A DNA stretch of 64,000 nt. It comes from Legionella sp. (GTDB lineage: Bacteria; Pseudomonadota; Gammaproteobacteria; Legionellales; Legionellaceae). The notes beneath the pieces were generated by a model, which saw nothing but the letters and a program-made list of their open reading frames with translations, had not been told where the DNA came from and made no database searches. Below, piece by piece: positions 47,706 through 57,279 of the stretch; position 1 is the first letter of the stretch, and each line of letters starts with the position of its first letter. The stretch covers positions 18,578-82,577 of the forward strand of contig JACCWN010000162.1 in the NCBI GenBank assembly GCA_013697625.1, given 5' to 3'. The position numbers and the translations under genes were made by a program.

Positions 47706-50148
47706 TTTGTTTAATCTCCTCTATCATATCTGCGGCATTGGCTTCAATTTGTGCATAAGACAAAACCTCATCCTCAGCCTCCCCGCTGATTTTTTCCGTA
47801 TTAAAACTACACAGCAAAGGTATTGAGAAGGGAGAAGGTCCTGATAAATTATGTATCACGATGCGGTTGTGGAAATGCTCTAGCATATTCGTAAGGCGCT
47901 GAAAATCGAGCAACAGGCTATCTACATTTTGTCTGGTTATTTTCAACAAGATATGCTCAGGTTCGTAACGTCTTAAGACATCATAAATTAAGTCTGTGCT
48001 GAAAGTGACTTGCTTCATGGATTTTCGCGTACCTGCAATTTGTCGTTCTGTAAGTCCGCTGATAATAGCAATCTGTCTAAAAGTCCTTTTTAAAAGAGAA
48101 GAATCATGTAGCCAATTTTCAAGCTCCTCATATAGAATTTGACTGGAAAATAAGTTGGTTATAATTTCGTCTGGTATAGGTTTAAATATGTTTATAGCAA
48201 GACCATAATCAGAAGTTGTAAAACTTAAAGGTTTTAATTTTAAGCTTTCAAGTCTCCTGGTTAGCAACATGCCTAAACTATGATTGGCCCGTCGGCCTTC
48301 AAAACTGTATATTATCAAATAATTCTTTTTTTTATGTGGCATTTGTTCAACTAAAATGGCTTTCTTATTTGGAATGGCTGAAAATTTATGTTGTAATGCC
48401 AACCATTCTTTGACTTTGTTGGGTAAAGCCTTCCAACTTTTTGGACGGTTTATTAAGATTAAAACTTCATCAGCAAGAAAGGTTGATAAGGGCATTGTAC
48501 CCCCGTTATAAGAAGGCAATTTTGCATCCTTGAAGGTAGTTTTGCGGGTTTCTACAAACATATCATGCAATCGAATGTATTCTAAAACTTCACCAGCAAA
48601 TAAAAAAGTGTCACCAGGTTGTAGTTCTTGGATAAAAGACTCTTCAATGGCTCCAACCACCCTATCTTTTTTTTTGTTAACAATTTTCACACGCACTGTG
48701 GTAGCTTCTATGATGGTGCCTATGTTCTGTCGATGACGACGCATTACTTTAACAGAAGAGGGCGAAAAGGTTTTATTGTTTTTTTCTAATAAACGGTGAT
48801 ACTGGGGATAATGTTTTAAGGTATACCCACCATCGACTACAAATTGGAACAGTTTATCAAAAATCTCAGCTTCCAAATGACGATAGGAATAAGATCGTTT
48901 AATAGTCTTTAGCAAACTGTCTTTTTTAATGGGTTGGCTACAAGCACAATTCATTATAAATTGGACGACAACGTCTAAAGATCCAGGATGCATTTCCTCA
49001 TCATCTAAGGTATTGTTCGCGATTGCATGCATAGCCGCTACTGATTCCAATGTATCAAAGAAATTAGTAGGGACAAGGTAGGCCAAACTGGGTTGATTGA
49101 ACCTATGATTTGAACGCCCAATTCGTTGTAACAATCGGCTCACCCCATGGGGTGCACCAATTTGTATGACGGCGTCAACATTCCCCCAGTCAATGCCAAG
49201 TTCTAGAGCGGAGGTTGCTACGATGGCTTTTAAATTTCCAGATACCGTCAATGCTTCTGTTTTTAGTCGTTGTTCTTTGCAAAGGGAGCCATGGTAAATT
49301 GCAATGGGTACATTTTTATCATTTATTATCCACAAGTGCCTAAATAAGAATTCTGCATTGGCCCGCGTATTCACAAAGATTATCGTCATTTGGTGTTGTG
49401 TGATGACTTCATAAATATCACCAATGGCATGTTTTGCTTTATATCCACTGTAAGGAATATTTTCTTGCCCTAATAGATGGATTTTAGGTTGGTTAGAAGA
49501 TTCAACGACCAAAATTTCAGCTTTGTGACGGGTAGGAACCAGCCATTTTGCGAATAATTTAGGATTGGCAATGGTGGCTGACAGGCCCGTTCTAATTGCT
49601 AAAGGAGCAAATCTTGTGAGCTGTGCTAGAGCTAGTGTGGTTAAGTCGCCGCGTTTATTCGTAGCAATACTGTGAAGTTCATCAATAATGATAAGTTTTA
49701 AGTGTTTGAATAGCTGCGGTGCATGGGCATAACTTAACAGCAGCATCAGGGACTCAGGCGTCGTAAGCAAAATATGCGGAGGCTTTTTTAATTGTTTTTG
49801 CCGCTGGTAGGTATTGGTATCACCAGTACGTGTTGCAATTTCAATGTTTAGACCCATTTCAGCTATAGGGGTAAGCAAATTACGATGAATATCTTGAGTT
49901 AAAGCTTTTAAGGGGGATATGTACAGTGTATGCAAACCTTGGTGTGAATTTGTATGTATATCTGCCAAAGAAGGTAAGAAACTTGCCAATGTTTTACCCC
50001 CACCTGTGGGTGCTGCCAATAATACAGATTGCCCATTGGCAAAAAAATCAAACATTTTTTTTTGGTAGGGATGCATATGCCAACCCTTTTTCTCAAACCA
50101 ATCGATGAGATATGCAGGGATGAGCTCATCATCTTCCGTAGCATTCAT
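47695..50148 (-). CDS. Ligase-associated Lhr-like DEXH-box helicase
   Basis: The 817-aa superfamily 2 helicase shows Walker A as APTGGGKT, the DEXH-box as IIDELHS, motif III as LSATIAN, and motif VI as QRIGRSNH. The region after residue about 420 is the Lhr-type winged-helix and core extension. It belongs to the ligase-associated group rather than full-length Lhr, judging by length and by its PdeM and exonuclease neighbours. The ATG has a near-perfect AAGGAGAT. It is divergent from the exonuclease gene with the starts only 57 bases apart. Confidence 0.9.
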   Translation of the reverse strand: MNATEDDELIPAYLIDWFEKKGWHMHPYQKKMFDFFANGQSVLLAAPTGGGKTLASFLPSLADIHTNSHQGLHTLYISPLKALTQDIHRNLLTPIAEMGLNIEIATRTGDTNTYQRQKQLKKPPHILLTTPESLMLLLSYAHAPQLFKHLKLIIIDELHSIATNKRGDLTTLALAQLTRFAPLAIRTGLSATIANPKLFAKWLVPTRHKAEILVVESSNQPKIHLLGQENIPYSGYKAKHAIGDIYEVITQHQMTIIFVNTRANAEFLFRHLWIINDKNVPIAIYHGSLCKEQRLKTEALTVSGNLKAIVATSALELGIDWGNVDAVIQIGAPHGVSRLLQRIGRSNHRFNQPSLAYLVPTNFFDTLESVAAMHAIANNTLDDEEMHPGSLDVVVQFIMNCACSQPIKKDSLLKTIKRSYSYRHLEAEIFDKLFQFVVDGGYTLKHYPQYHRLLEKNNKTFSPSSVKVMRRHRQNIGTIIEATTVRVKIVNKKKDRVVGAIEESFIQELQPGDTFLFAGEVLEYIRLHDMFVETRKTTFKDAKLPSYNGGTMPLSTFLADEVLILINRPKSWKALPNKVKEWLALQHKFSAIPNKKAILVEQMPHKKKNYLIIYSFEGRRANHSLGMLLTRRLESLKLKPLSFTTSDYGLAINIFKPIPDEIITNLFSSQILYEELENWLHDSSLLKRTFRQIAIISGLTERQIAGTRKSMKQVTFSTDLIYDVLRRYEPEHILLKITRQNVDSLLLDFQRLTNMLEHFHNRIVIHNLSGPSPFSIPLLCSFNTEKISGEAEDEVLSYAQIEANAADMIEEIKQIVG

Positions 50149-50160
50149 TAGATCTCCTTA

Positions 50161-50190
50161 TTGGTTATTACCTCGCAAAAGCCTTATAAT
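50161..50190 (+). promoter_or_regulatory. Candidate promoter for the exonuclease gene
   Basis: TTGGTT at 50161-50166 and TATAAT at 50185-50190 are 18 bases apart. The start site would be about 10 bases before the GTG start codon, giving a very short leader. It lies in the gap between the divergent helicase and exonuclease genes. Confidence 0.4.
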
Positions 50191-50205
50191 TTAAAGAAGG
50201 TTATT

Positions 50206-51222
50206 GTGAGCAAAAAAATGCATCCTAAGGCATGGTTAACTATTAAAAAAGAAGGTTTGTATTGTCTTCCAGGTGATTTTTATATCGATCCAACCTATCC
50301 TGTACACCGAGCTATTATAACACATAGTCATGCTGATCATGCACGGTCAGGTCATAGTCAGGTGATTGCATCAACTGCAACCATTGCTATCATGCAGATA
50401 CGTTATGGGGAAGACTGTGCCTCTGACCTGCATGCTTTAAATTATTATGAAAAAATTAGTTTGAATGATGTATCTATTTACTTGTTACCGGCTGGTCATA
50501 TTCTAGGTAGCGCACAAATTGTCATTGAATATAAGTCTAAGCGGGTAATAATTTCTGGTGACTATAAACGCGCCTTTGATCCAACATGTGAATCCTTTGT
50601 GGTTGAGCCTTGTGATGTGTTCATAACTGAGGCAACTTTCAGTTTGCCCATATTTAGACATCCACCCATAGAAGCAGAAGTTAAAAAATTACTGTTGTCC
50701 CTACAAACCTTCCCTCATAGGTGTCATCTGGTTGGTGTTTACGCTTTGGGGAAATGTCAAAGATTGATCAAAACATTGCGATTAGCAGGCTATGATAAAC
50801 CCATTTATTTACATGGAGCATTAAAAAAATTATGCGATTTCTACGAATCGCAAGGGATAAGTTTAGGTAATCTACAGCCTGCCTCATCTTTGGATCTAAC
50901 CACCTCACAAGGCACTTTGGTTTTGTGCCCCCCAAGCGCCCTACATGATAAATGGAGCCGAAGGTTTGCGCATGTCCTGATTGGTATGGCTTCTGGCTGG
51001 ATGCAAATAAGAGCTCGAGCCAAGCAAAAGGGTATTGAATTACCCTTGGTTATTTCCGATCATGCCGATTGGTTGGAATTGACTCAAACCATCAAGCAAA
51101 TCAATCCCAAAGAGGTTTGGGTTACACATGGTAGAGAAGAAGCATTGGTCTACTTTGCACAAAAGGAAGGATATAAAGCTCAACCTTTACATCTGTTGGG
51201 TTATGAAGAAGGTGAAGACTAA
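50206..51222 (+). CDS. Ligase-associated metallo-beta-lactamase-fold exonuclease
   Basis: The 338-aa product is a beta-CASP-like nuclease of the DNA damage cluster. The HxHxDH metal motif is THSHADHARSGH; further metal-site motifs are GHILGSAQI and SGDYKR. The C-terminal part contains SDHADWLELT and VWVTHGREE, usual for the family. I chose the GTG at 50206, with GAAGG 5 bases upstream; a TTG at 50161 would overlap the likely promoter. The ligase that normally completes the cluster is not adjacent. Confidence 0.85.
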   Translation: MSKKMHPKAWLTIKKEGLYCLPGDFYIDPTYPVHRAIITHSHADHARSGHSQVIASTATIAIMQIRYGEDCASDLHALNYYEKISLNDVSIYLLPAGHILGSAQIVIEYKSKRVIISGDYKRAFDPTCESFVVEPCDVFITEATFSLPIFRHPPIEAEVKKLLLSLQTFPHRCHLVGVYALGKCQRLIKTLRLAGYDKPIYLHGALKKLCDFYESQGISLGNLQPASSLDLTTSQGTLVLCPPSALHDKWSRRFAHVLIGMASGWMQIRARAKQKGIELPLVISDHADWLELTQTIKQINPKEVWVTHGREEALVYFAQKEGYKAQPLHLLGYEEGED

Positions 51223-51495
51223 GACTGAGTGGTTTTTTTACATCACTTAAAAAAAATACAATATCCCCCTTGAAAAGGTTTTTGTTACCTTACATTAACA
51301 CCATTCACTGCTTGCACTTAAAATATGCTTAAATTATTTTGCTCTAATATATTCGCCATTATATAATGAACTTTCTTTGAGCTGTATTCCAAAGTATTTA
51401 GGTTGGGCCTTGGTTCTAATCCTTCATTTGGTGTTTATCTAAGCCCCAACCTACAGATACAGGTATTTTGACACTTCTTTATAAAAATTGAGAAA

Positions 51496-52845
51496 ATGAT
51501 GACCCAGTTAAAAGTTGAAAGCAATGAAGTAAAACCTGAGATTGGACTAAACACACAAAGGGTAGAGCAGGATTTTATTAACCAACCGGGATTAAAAAAG
51601 GCATTTAGGCCACTATTATGGAATGAAGTAGGTGTTAATAATCTAAGTGTTCTGGACTATGGCGATAACATAGAAAACCTCCAGGATTTGGCTTATTGCG
51701 CTCGCGCAGAATCCATAACTCAACTATTTTTAGTTGCTCGAGATACATTTATTAAATTGGGACATTTAATAGAGCTGTTAAGGCGGGAAGGATGGGGATT
51801 GCAAAACCTTGATTTTAATAATTTTATCATTGTTAACAAAAAGTTATATTTAGCAAATGTCAAAGCCTTATTTTTATTAGAAGCAGAAAGACCTGAGGAA
51901 CAAAAAGTTGAAACTTTAGCTATGAGACCGCCCATAGGTTTTATGTTTGGTAATAGTTTATACAGATTTGTCTGTGACCAATTTGAAAATCATTTGGGGC
52001 TATGTGCTGAATATTCTTTTACAGCACCAATATTTCAGTCCATTCATGGCACTCATTTGAAATCCCTTATCTCATCCCTACTTGATGGCACCATACAATT
52101 AAATACAGCCATTTTTCAATTAAAAAAATTAAACCCTATGGTCATTAGTTTGAAAGGCAATTGTTTAGAGTTATTACACTCTATTGAAGGGATTATTGGG
52201 AAACGCCCTGGAATCAAAGAGTTTATTGAATGCTATCATTCCAAAATAGATGAATGTGAAAATATTGCCCAAATAAAAGCCATATGTGTCGAATTGCAGG
52301 CTGTTGAAGCGCGGGAACTGACAGAACAACTACTAAAATTAGACTGTCACAATTTGTTAGATAGGGTTATTGAAGGTCAAAAAAGATTAAATGATTTAAT
52401 TAAATTTCAGCCTGGGGTTCAAGAAAGTCAGAGCAAGACCAAAACATATCTAAGCCCAGATGCATTTATAGAGGAGGATCATGAAATGATTGATAATGCC
52501 TCTACCATCATACTCAGTCGTTTTTTGGAGCAATTAAAGCATCATGAAAAAGTCATGCTTTCCACAGCCCAGTCTTTAAAAAGTTCAGAGACAGTTTCAA
52601 CCAAAGCTCAACGCCCTGTACATCGGTATAGAGTTTTCAAGTGCCCTACTCATCAATCTGGAACGAAGGTAGCAGAATCTGTTGTTAACATACATCCCCC
52701 CAAAGAGACCGATGACAAGCAAGAACTGTACGAACAGTTTTTGCGCCTTAAAGTAAATAGACAAGAAGTAGATAAAAAACCTAGTAAAAGAATCAGGACT
52801 GAAGAGGATGAAACTATTACAAGCTTACAAAACTTAAAATTTTAA
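51496..52845 (+). CDS. Unknown protein with basic C-terminus, putative effector (449 aa)
   Basis: No family is assigned. The N-terminal half contains a stretch (GLQNLDFNNFIIVNKKLYL, about residues 100-118) that recalls the catalytic loop and following strand of protein kinases, with D and N in the right relation but no DFG afterwards; if related it would be a pseudokinase. The C-terminal half is helical, and the last 20 residues include a basic cluster (KKPSKRIR) followed by acidic residues. No signal peptide. It lies after a 273-base gap in which I see no gene. Confidence 0.6.
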   Translation: MMTQLKVESNEVKPEIGLNTQRVEQDFINQPGLKKAFRPLLWNEVGVNNLSVLDYGDNIENLQDLAYCARAESITQLFLVARDTFIKLGHLIELLRREGWGLQNLDFNNFIIVNKKLYLANVKALFLLEAERPEEQKVETLAMRPPIGFMFGNSLYRFVCDQFENHLGLCAEYSFTAPIFQSIHGTHLKSLISSLLDGTIQLNTAIFQLKKLNPMVISLKGNCLELLHSIEGIIGKRPGIKEFIECYHSKIDECENIAQIKAICVELQAVEARELTEQLLKLDCHNLLDRVIEGQKRLNDLIKFQPGVQESQSKTKTYLSPDAFIEEDHEMIDNASTIILSRFLEQLKHHEKVMLSTAQSLKSSETVSTKAQRPVHRYRVFKCPTHQSGTKVAESVVNIHPPKETDDKQELYEQFLRLKVNRQEVDKKPSKRIRTEEDETITSLQNLKF

Positions 52846-53023
52846 TTGGCAGTCTCCTTGTTCATGCATTTTTAAATAGTTCAGCTAGGTGAATCAGTTT
52901 TTTAATAAAGAGAGTTGGACCTGGTTTTCTGATAATTTTCAATAGAACATTATTTAGAAGAAGCGGCATTTTTGGTTTTTAATAAGGATAGAGGTTGAAA
53001 AAAACATTGGAAGTTAGCTGTAA

Positions 53024-53950
53024 ATGAAAAAAAATACTAAAAATAAAATCATTAATCCCCATGATCAATTTTTCAGAACGGCACTGGCTAACCCTCGTGT
53101 GGCTCGTGATTTTCTAAAAGCATGGTTACCTAAGGATCTATGTGAACGCATCGATTTTGAAAAATTAGAAATCCAACCTAGATCATACATTAATGATGTT
53201 CGCCAAGAATCAGAAGTTGATGTTTTATTTAAAACGAAAATTGATGACAAGGAGGCCTATCTGTATTTTCTTTTAGAGCACCAATCCAAGCCAGATCCGC
53301 TGATGCCTTTTAGGCTATTTAAGTATTTATGTAATATTATGGATGATCATCTTAAAACGCAACAAACAAAAAAATTACCTTTGGTTTATCCTTTAGTAAT
53401 TTACCATGGCAAACAAAAATATCCCTTTTCTACCAATATTCATGATTTAGTTGATGCACCTCCTGAGTTAATTGACCGATTTTTTCTAAAACCTTTCCAC
53501 CTTATTGATTTAGGTTGTATTGAAGATGAAACCTTAAAAAAACATGCCTGGGCTGGGGTTATGGAATTTGCTTTAAAGCATATTTTTTCAAGGGACATAT
53601 TGCCTTTTCTCAAAAATATGACCGGTCTTATGCATGAATTAGATAGAAGTGGGGGCAGAGATTTCTTGGCTATTGTGTTACAATATATCATTGAACGCGG
53701 AGAAATTAGTGATAAGGATGAATTTTTTAATCTTATAGACACTAAAATATCACCGGAAGTAGGAGAACAAATTATGAGTTTAGCAAAAGAATTAAAAGAA
53801 GAAGGACGTTTAGAAGGACGTTTGGAAGGTGAATTGAATAAAGAGCGTGAAATAGCAAAGCGACTGCTTAAAGAAGAATCTGATCCTGCTTTTATCCTAA
53901 AGGTAACAGGTTTATCATTAGAGGAAATTAAAGAGTTAGATAAGCATTAA
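53024..53950 (+). CDS. Rpn-family PD-(D/E)XK nuclease
   Basis: Rpn proteins (YhgA-like, formerly called transposases) are recombination-promoting nucleases. The N-terminal HDQFFRTAL motif, the acidic SEVDVLFK strand and the LLEHQSKPD motif match the PD-(D/E)XK core. The C-terminal part ends in a charged helix with the repeated GRLEGRLEGE motif typical of this family. The length of 308 aa is normal. It stands alone with no terminal repeats, so there is no evidence that it is part of a mobile element here. Confidence 0.87.
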   Translation: MKKNTKNKIINPHDQFFRTALANPRVARDFLKAWLPKDLCERIDFEKLEIQPRSYINDVRQESEVDVLFKTKIDDKEAYLYFLLEHQSKPDPLMPFRLFKYLCNIMDDHLKTQQTKKLPLVYPLVIYHGKQKYPFSTNIHDLVDAPPELIDRFFLKPFHLIDLGCIEDETLKKHAWAGVMEFALKHIFSRDILPFLKNMTGLMHELDRSGGRDFLAIVLQYIIERGEISDKDEFFNLIDTKISPEVGEQIMSLAKELKEEGRLEGRLEGELNKEREIAKRLLKEESDPAFILKVTGLSLEEIKELDKH

Positions 53951-54227
53951 GTTGTTAATGCCAGCAGCTAACGCCTATATTTACTAATTTTTTGACACAC
54001 AAATTATCTAAAATGTCGCATTGAAGTCAAAAGCGACATCAACCATAATATTCAGCGGTTGATTCAACTGCTCTTTTTATTCCAGAAGTTAAACTCAGTT
54101 TATAATAGTTTAAAGTTATCATAGTTATAAAAAAATTATATTATTAATATGCCTGTTATTTGGTTAAAATATACTCATTAGATTAATTTATAATCTAAAA
54201 AAAGGTTACCCTTTTAGGAGTCATATT

Positions 54228-55232
54228 ATGCAATTAAAGACAGTTACAATCAATTTACGAGACCTTTTGCTCGCCACTATGTTTTCAGCATTCTCCAATA
54301 CTACTTGGCTGAATTTGTTTAAAAACTCTCCCATTTCCTTAATAAATAAAGCCTCTTTAGGGATAGTTACACTCATATTAGCAAGCCTTCAATGTTATTA
54401 TTTTTATCATGCGGTGAATAAAAATTTTGAAGGGTGGTTTAATACCATCAGCACAATCATCAGCACGGGTCTAACCAGCCTTGCAACCTATGGGGAATTA
54501 TTGGCTGGGTTATTGGGATTTGGTTTTGCTGCAGGTATATGGATTTTTATTGCTGGATTAGCGGTAGGTATGGTGAATCAATTGGTGGAGGCAGGGCTAA
54601 ATCTGCATCGTTCAAAACAAGCACTTCATGGTTCAGCACAATCAAAACACTACTTGCAAGCAGCCATTTTTCATGGGTTAAATGCTTCATCGCTGGGTAT
54701 AACAATTACAGCTTTGATAGTTTCTTTTATTATACCTGTTGCTCCTTTGGTGGTAACTTTTATATGTTTAAGTGTGGTGGGCTTTGGACTTGCAAACATT
54801 GCTTGGCGATTTGGGTCTGAAGGGACAAAAGATAGAATAAAACAAGGCATGGGTTTAGCAAAACCTACCCATGAAATAACATTGAGACAAGAGTTAAAAA
54901 AATTTCCAGAAAACAATCCTTCACTTCAGACCATAGCCTTAGATTCAGAAGCCACAGAGAAATCAAATTTAAAAAAGCAACAGCATTTAAATACACTCCT
55001 GAGTGAAAAATTGGACGGATGGCAAAAAAATTACCAAGGGGTTAAGATTGAAAGTAAAAAGAAAGTGGTAGCCTTACTGAAATCTAATATAACCACTCCT
55101 TGGAACATCCCTTCGAAAACTGAGATTGCGACGAAATATCCAAAGGCATTTCAAAGTTTCTGGCGAGAAAAAGGTGAAGTTGAGCAATTATATGAAGTTG
55201 TAGCCAATGCCCATCATTCAAAGAGTTTATGA
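54228..55232 (+). CDS. Membrane protein of unknown function (334 aa)
   Basis: The first 200 residues hold about four hydrophobic segments, some glycine-rich (LLAGLLGFGFAAGIWIF), and the last 130 form a soluble, charged helical tail. The ATG has AGGAG 7 bases upstream, the strongest start signal in this stretch. No family is recognised. A helical membrane hairpin followed by a soluble tail also fits effectors that insert in host membranes; that is only a possibility. Confidence 0.65.
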   Translation: MQLKTVTINLRDLLLATMFSAFSNTTWLNLFKNSPISLINKASLGIVTLILASLQCYYFYHAVNKNFEGWFNTISTIISTGLTSLATYGELLAGLLGFGFAAGIWIFIAGLAVGMVNQLVEAGLNLHRSKQALHGSAQSKHYLQAAIFHGLNASSLGITITALIVSFIIPVAPLVVTFICLSVVGFGLANIAWRFGSEGTKDRIKQGMGLAKPTHEITLRQELKKFPENNPSLQTIALDSEATEKSNLKKQQHLNTLLSEKLDGWQKNYQGVKIESKKKVVALLKSNITTPWNIPSKTEIATKYPKAFQSFWREKGEVEQLYEVVANAHHSKSL

Positions 55233-55336
55233 AAATCCTTAATTTATGAAAGGCTGACCAGTGCAAAGTTGATGTGAATAATAGATTTAAATGTACTGGT
55301 CAGTTAAGCTGTATCTTTAGAATACATGGAGAAAAA

Positions 55337-55882
55337 ATGAAAATAGGAATTCTAGTAGGGAGTTTGCGCAAAGAGTCATTCAATCGAAAAGTTGCAAATA
55401 GTATCATGCAACTTGCTCCAGATACACTGGAGATGCATATTATTGACATCGGGCAGCTGCCTATTTTTAACCAAGATGAGGAAGCTACACCACCCCAAGC
55501 TTGGGTTCAATTTCGCCAGTCAATCAAACCTTTGGATGGTTTTTTATTGATCACTCCAGAATATAATCGCTCTATACCGGCTGTACTAAAAAATGCTCTG
55601 GACGTTGGATCTAGGCCTTATGGTCAGAATCTTTGGAATGGCAAACCTTGTGCTGTAATAAGTGCTTCAGTTGGTGTCATCGGGGGCTTTGGTGCAAACC
55701 ATCACCTTCGTCAGTCTTTGGTTTTTTTAAACGCTCCTTGTATGCAACAACCTGAGGTTTATCTCAGTCATGTGGATAAATTATTTGATGATGATGGTAA
55801 CTTGAACAATGAAGGTACCAAAGCTTTTCTTAATCAGTTTATTCAGGCTTTTATAAATTGGGTGCAGAAAAACCGACCATAA
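55337..55882 (+). CDS. NADPH-dependent FMN reductase family protein
   Basis: A flavodoxin-like fold binding FMN; relatives reduce quinones, azo dyes or chromate and can protect against oxidative stress. Visible motifs are the phosphate loop GSLRKESFNRKV at the start and PEYNRSIPAVLKNALD in the middle. The length is 181 aa. I chose the ATG at 55337, with GGAG 5 bases upstream; upstream in-frame codons add residues before the first strand. It ends 5 bases from the convergent rmuC. Confidence 0.88.
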   Translation: MKIGILVGSLRKESFNRKVANSIMQLAPDTLEMHIIDIGQLPIFNQDEEATPPQAWVQFRQSIKPLDGFLLITPEYNRSIPAVLKNALDVGSRPYGQNLWNGKPCAVISASVGVIGGFGANHHLRQSLVFLNAPCMQQPEVYLSHVDKLFDDDGNLNNEGTKAFLNQFIQAFINWVQKNRP

Positions 55883-55887
55883 AAAGG

Positions 55888-57150
55888 CTACTCCAGGATG
55901 CTGGTTTCAAGTTCGGGTGTCACCAGTCCTACTTCTTCTAAAGCAATATCTACTGACTCTATTTTGTGAAATCTTGAGCTAATCTTTTTTGCAGAAGTGT
56001 TCACTTCATTGGCGTCTTGATGAGCCAAATCAATGTGTTTGGTTAATTTATCCATTCTTTTTTCAAAGCGTTGGAAATCATCAGCAAGAAATTGCAAGTG
56101 TTTTTGAATGATGTGTACTTGTTTTCTAGTGGCATCGTCTTTCAATACTGCCTTGGCAGTTGTCAGTACGGCCATTAATGTGCTAGGGGACACAAGCCAT
56201 ACTTTTAAGCGTTGCGACAGCGTAATCAAATCAGGGTAATTTGCATGAATTTCAGCAAAAATTGATTCAGCTGGTATAAACATCATAGCACCATCGGTTG
56301 TTTCATTAGGAATGATGTATTTTTCAGCTATGTCTTTGATATGTTTTTGAATGTCTTGACGAAATTGCTGCTGTAAAGATTTTTTTTCTACAGATCCATT
56401 GTCTATGTAGATTAAGCGCTGGAAAGTCTCCAAAGGAAATTTAGCATCAATTACAATATTACCTGTGGGTTCTGGTAAAAATAAAATGCAGTCCGCGCGC
56501 TTCTGATTGCTTAGGGTAAACTGCATTTGATAATGGGCACTTGGGATCATGTTGCTGATTAAAGATGACAGTTGCACTTCTCCAAAGGCACCTCTGGCTC
56601 GTTTATCCACCAAAACATCTTGTAAACTTACAACATGATTTGATAGTTCTGTGATTTTCTTTTGGGCCTCGTCTATTATGGTCAACCGTTTGACTACATC
56701 CAGAAAAGTGGAAGACGTTTTTTCAAAGCCTTCTGTTAATTTATGTTGAACTTGGTGTGTTAGTTGTTGTAGGTGTGTACGAATTTCCTCAGTTAATAAC
56801 TGCAAATGGGCGGTTAAGGAACTTGAATGGAGCGCAAAACTATGAGTCATTTGTTCTCGTACATCGGACATTTGTTTTTGTACACTGTCAGTGATGAGTT
56901 GTTGCATTGTTAACTGTCCTTGCATTATTTTTTCATGCACAACAAGTTGACAGGTTTGAAAAGATTGATTTAAATCCCAGTTTAACTGATGCAATTGAAC
57001 ATTGAGCGCCTCATGTAGAGATTTATTACAATCCTTTATCAAATTTGAATGGTTGGTTTGTTTTTTCAAAAACCAAACCAACCATATCATCTGAAGGATG
57101 GCAAAACCAATTAAGACTTCGAGTAGGTACAATGGGGAGAAGGAGAACAT
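55888..57150 (-). CDS. rmuC: DNA recombination protein RmuC
   Basis: RmuC is a coiled-coil protein with a nuclease-like domain that limits DNA inversions. An N-terminal membrane segment (residues 5-27) is followed by a long coiled coil to about residue 190. The RmuC domain begins at RARGAFGEVQLSSLI and includes DAKFPLETF and SPSTLMAVLTTAKAV. The length of 420 aa fits the family. AGGAG lies close before the ATG at 57150. Confidence 0.9.
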   Translation of the reverse strand: MFSFSPLYLLEVLIGFAILQMIWLVWFLKKQTNHSNLIKDCNKSLHEALNVQLHQLNWDLNQSFQTCQLVVHEKIMQGQLTMQQLITDSVQKQMSDVREQMTHSFALHSSSLTAHLQLLTEEIRTHLQQLTHQVQHKLTEGFEKTSSTFLDVVKRLTIIDEAQKKITELSNHVVSLQDVLVDKRARGAFGEVQLSSLISNMIPSAHYQMQFTLSNQKRADCILFLPEPTGNIVIDAKFPLETFQRLIYIDNGSVEKKSLQQQFRQDIQKHIKDIAEKYIIPNETTDGAMMFIPAESIFAEIHANYPDLITLSQRLKVWLVSPSTLMAVLTTAKAVLKDDATRKQVHIIQKHLQFLADDFQRFEKRMDKLTKHIDLAHQDANEVNTSAKKISSRFHKIESVDIALEEVGLVTPELETSILE

Positions 57151-57279
57151 GGTTAATCAATGTGTTTGTAAATTATTGAGCCATTGTAGCAGTTTCCATT
57201 TAAAATTCTAGTTTTGAAATTCTATAGTTGGTGTTATCTTCCATCTCAGGTACATGTTTTACTATTCTGTATCTATGAT

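Noticed and set aside
53024..53950. Rpn-family gene as a transposon
   Set aside because: There are no terminal inverted repeats, target duplications or further transposition genes. The older 'transposase' name of the family is misleading.
53944..53961. GCATTAA/TTAATGC hairpin at the Rpn stop codon
   Set aside because: The stem is short and AT-rich, lies across the stop codon and has no T-tract; likely chance.
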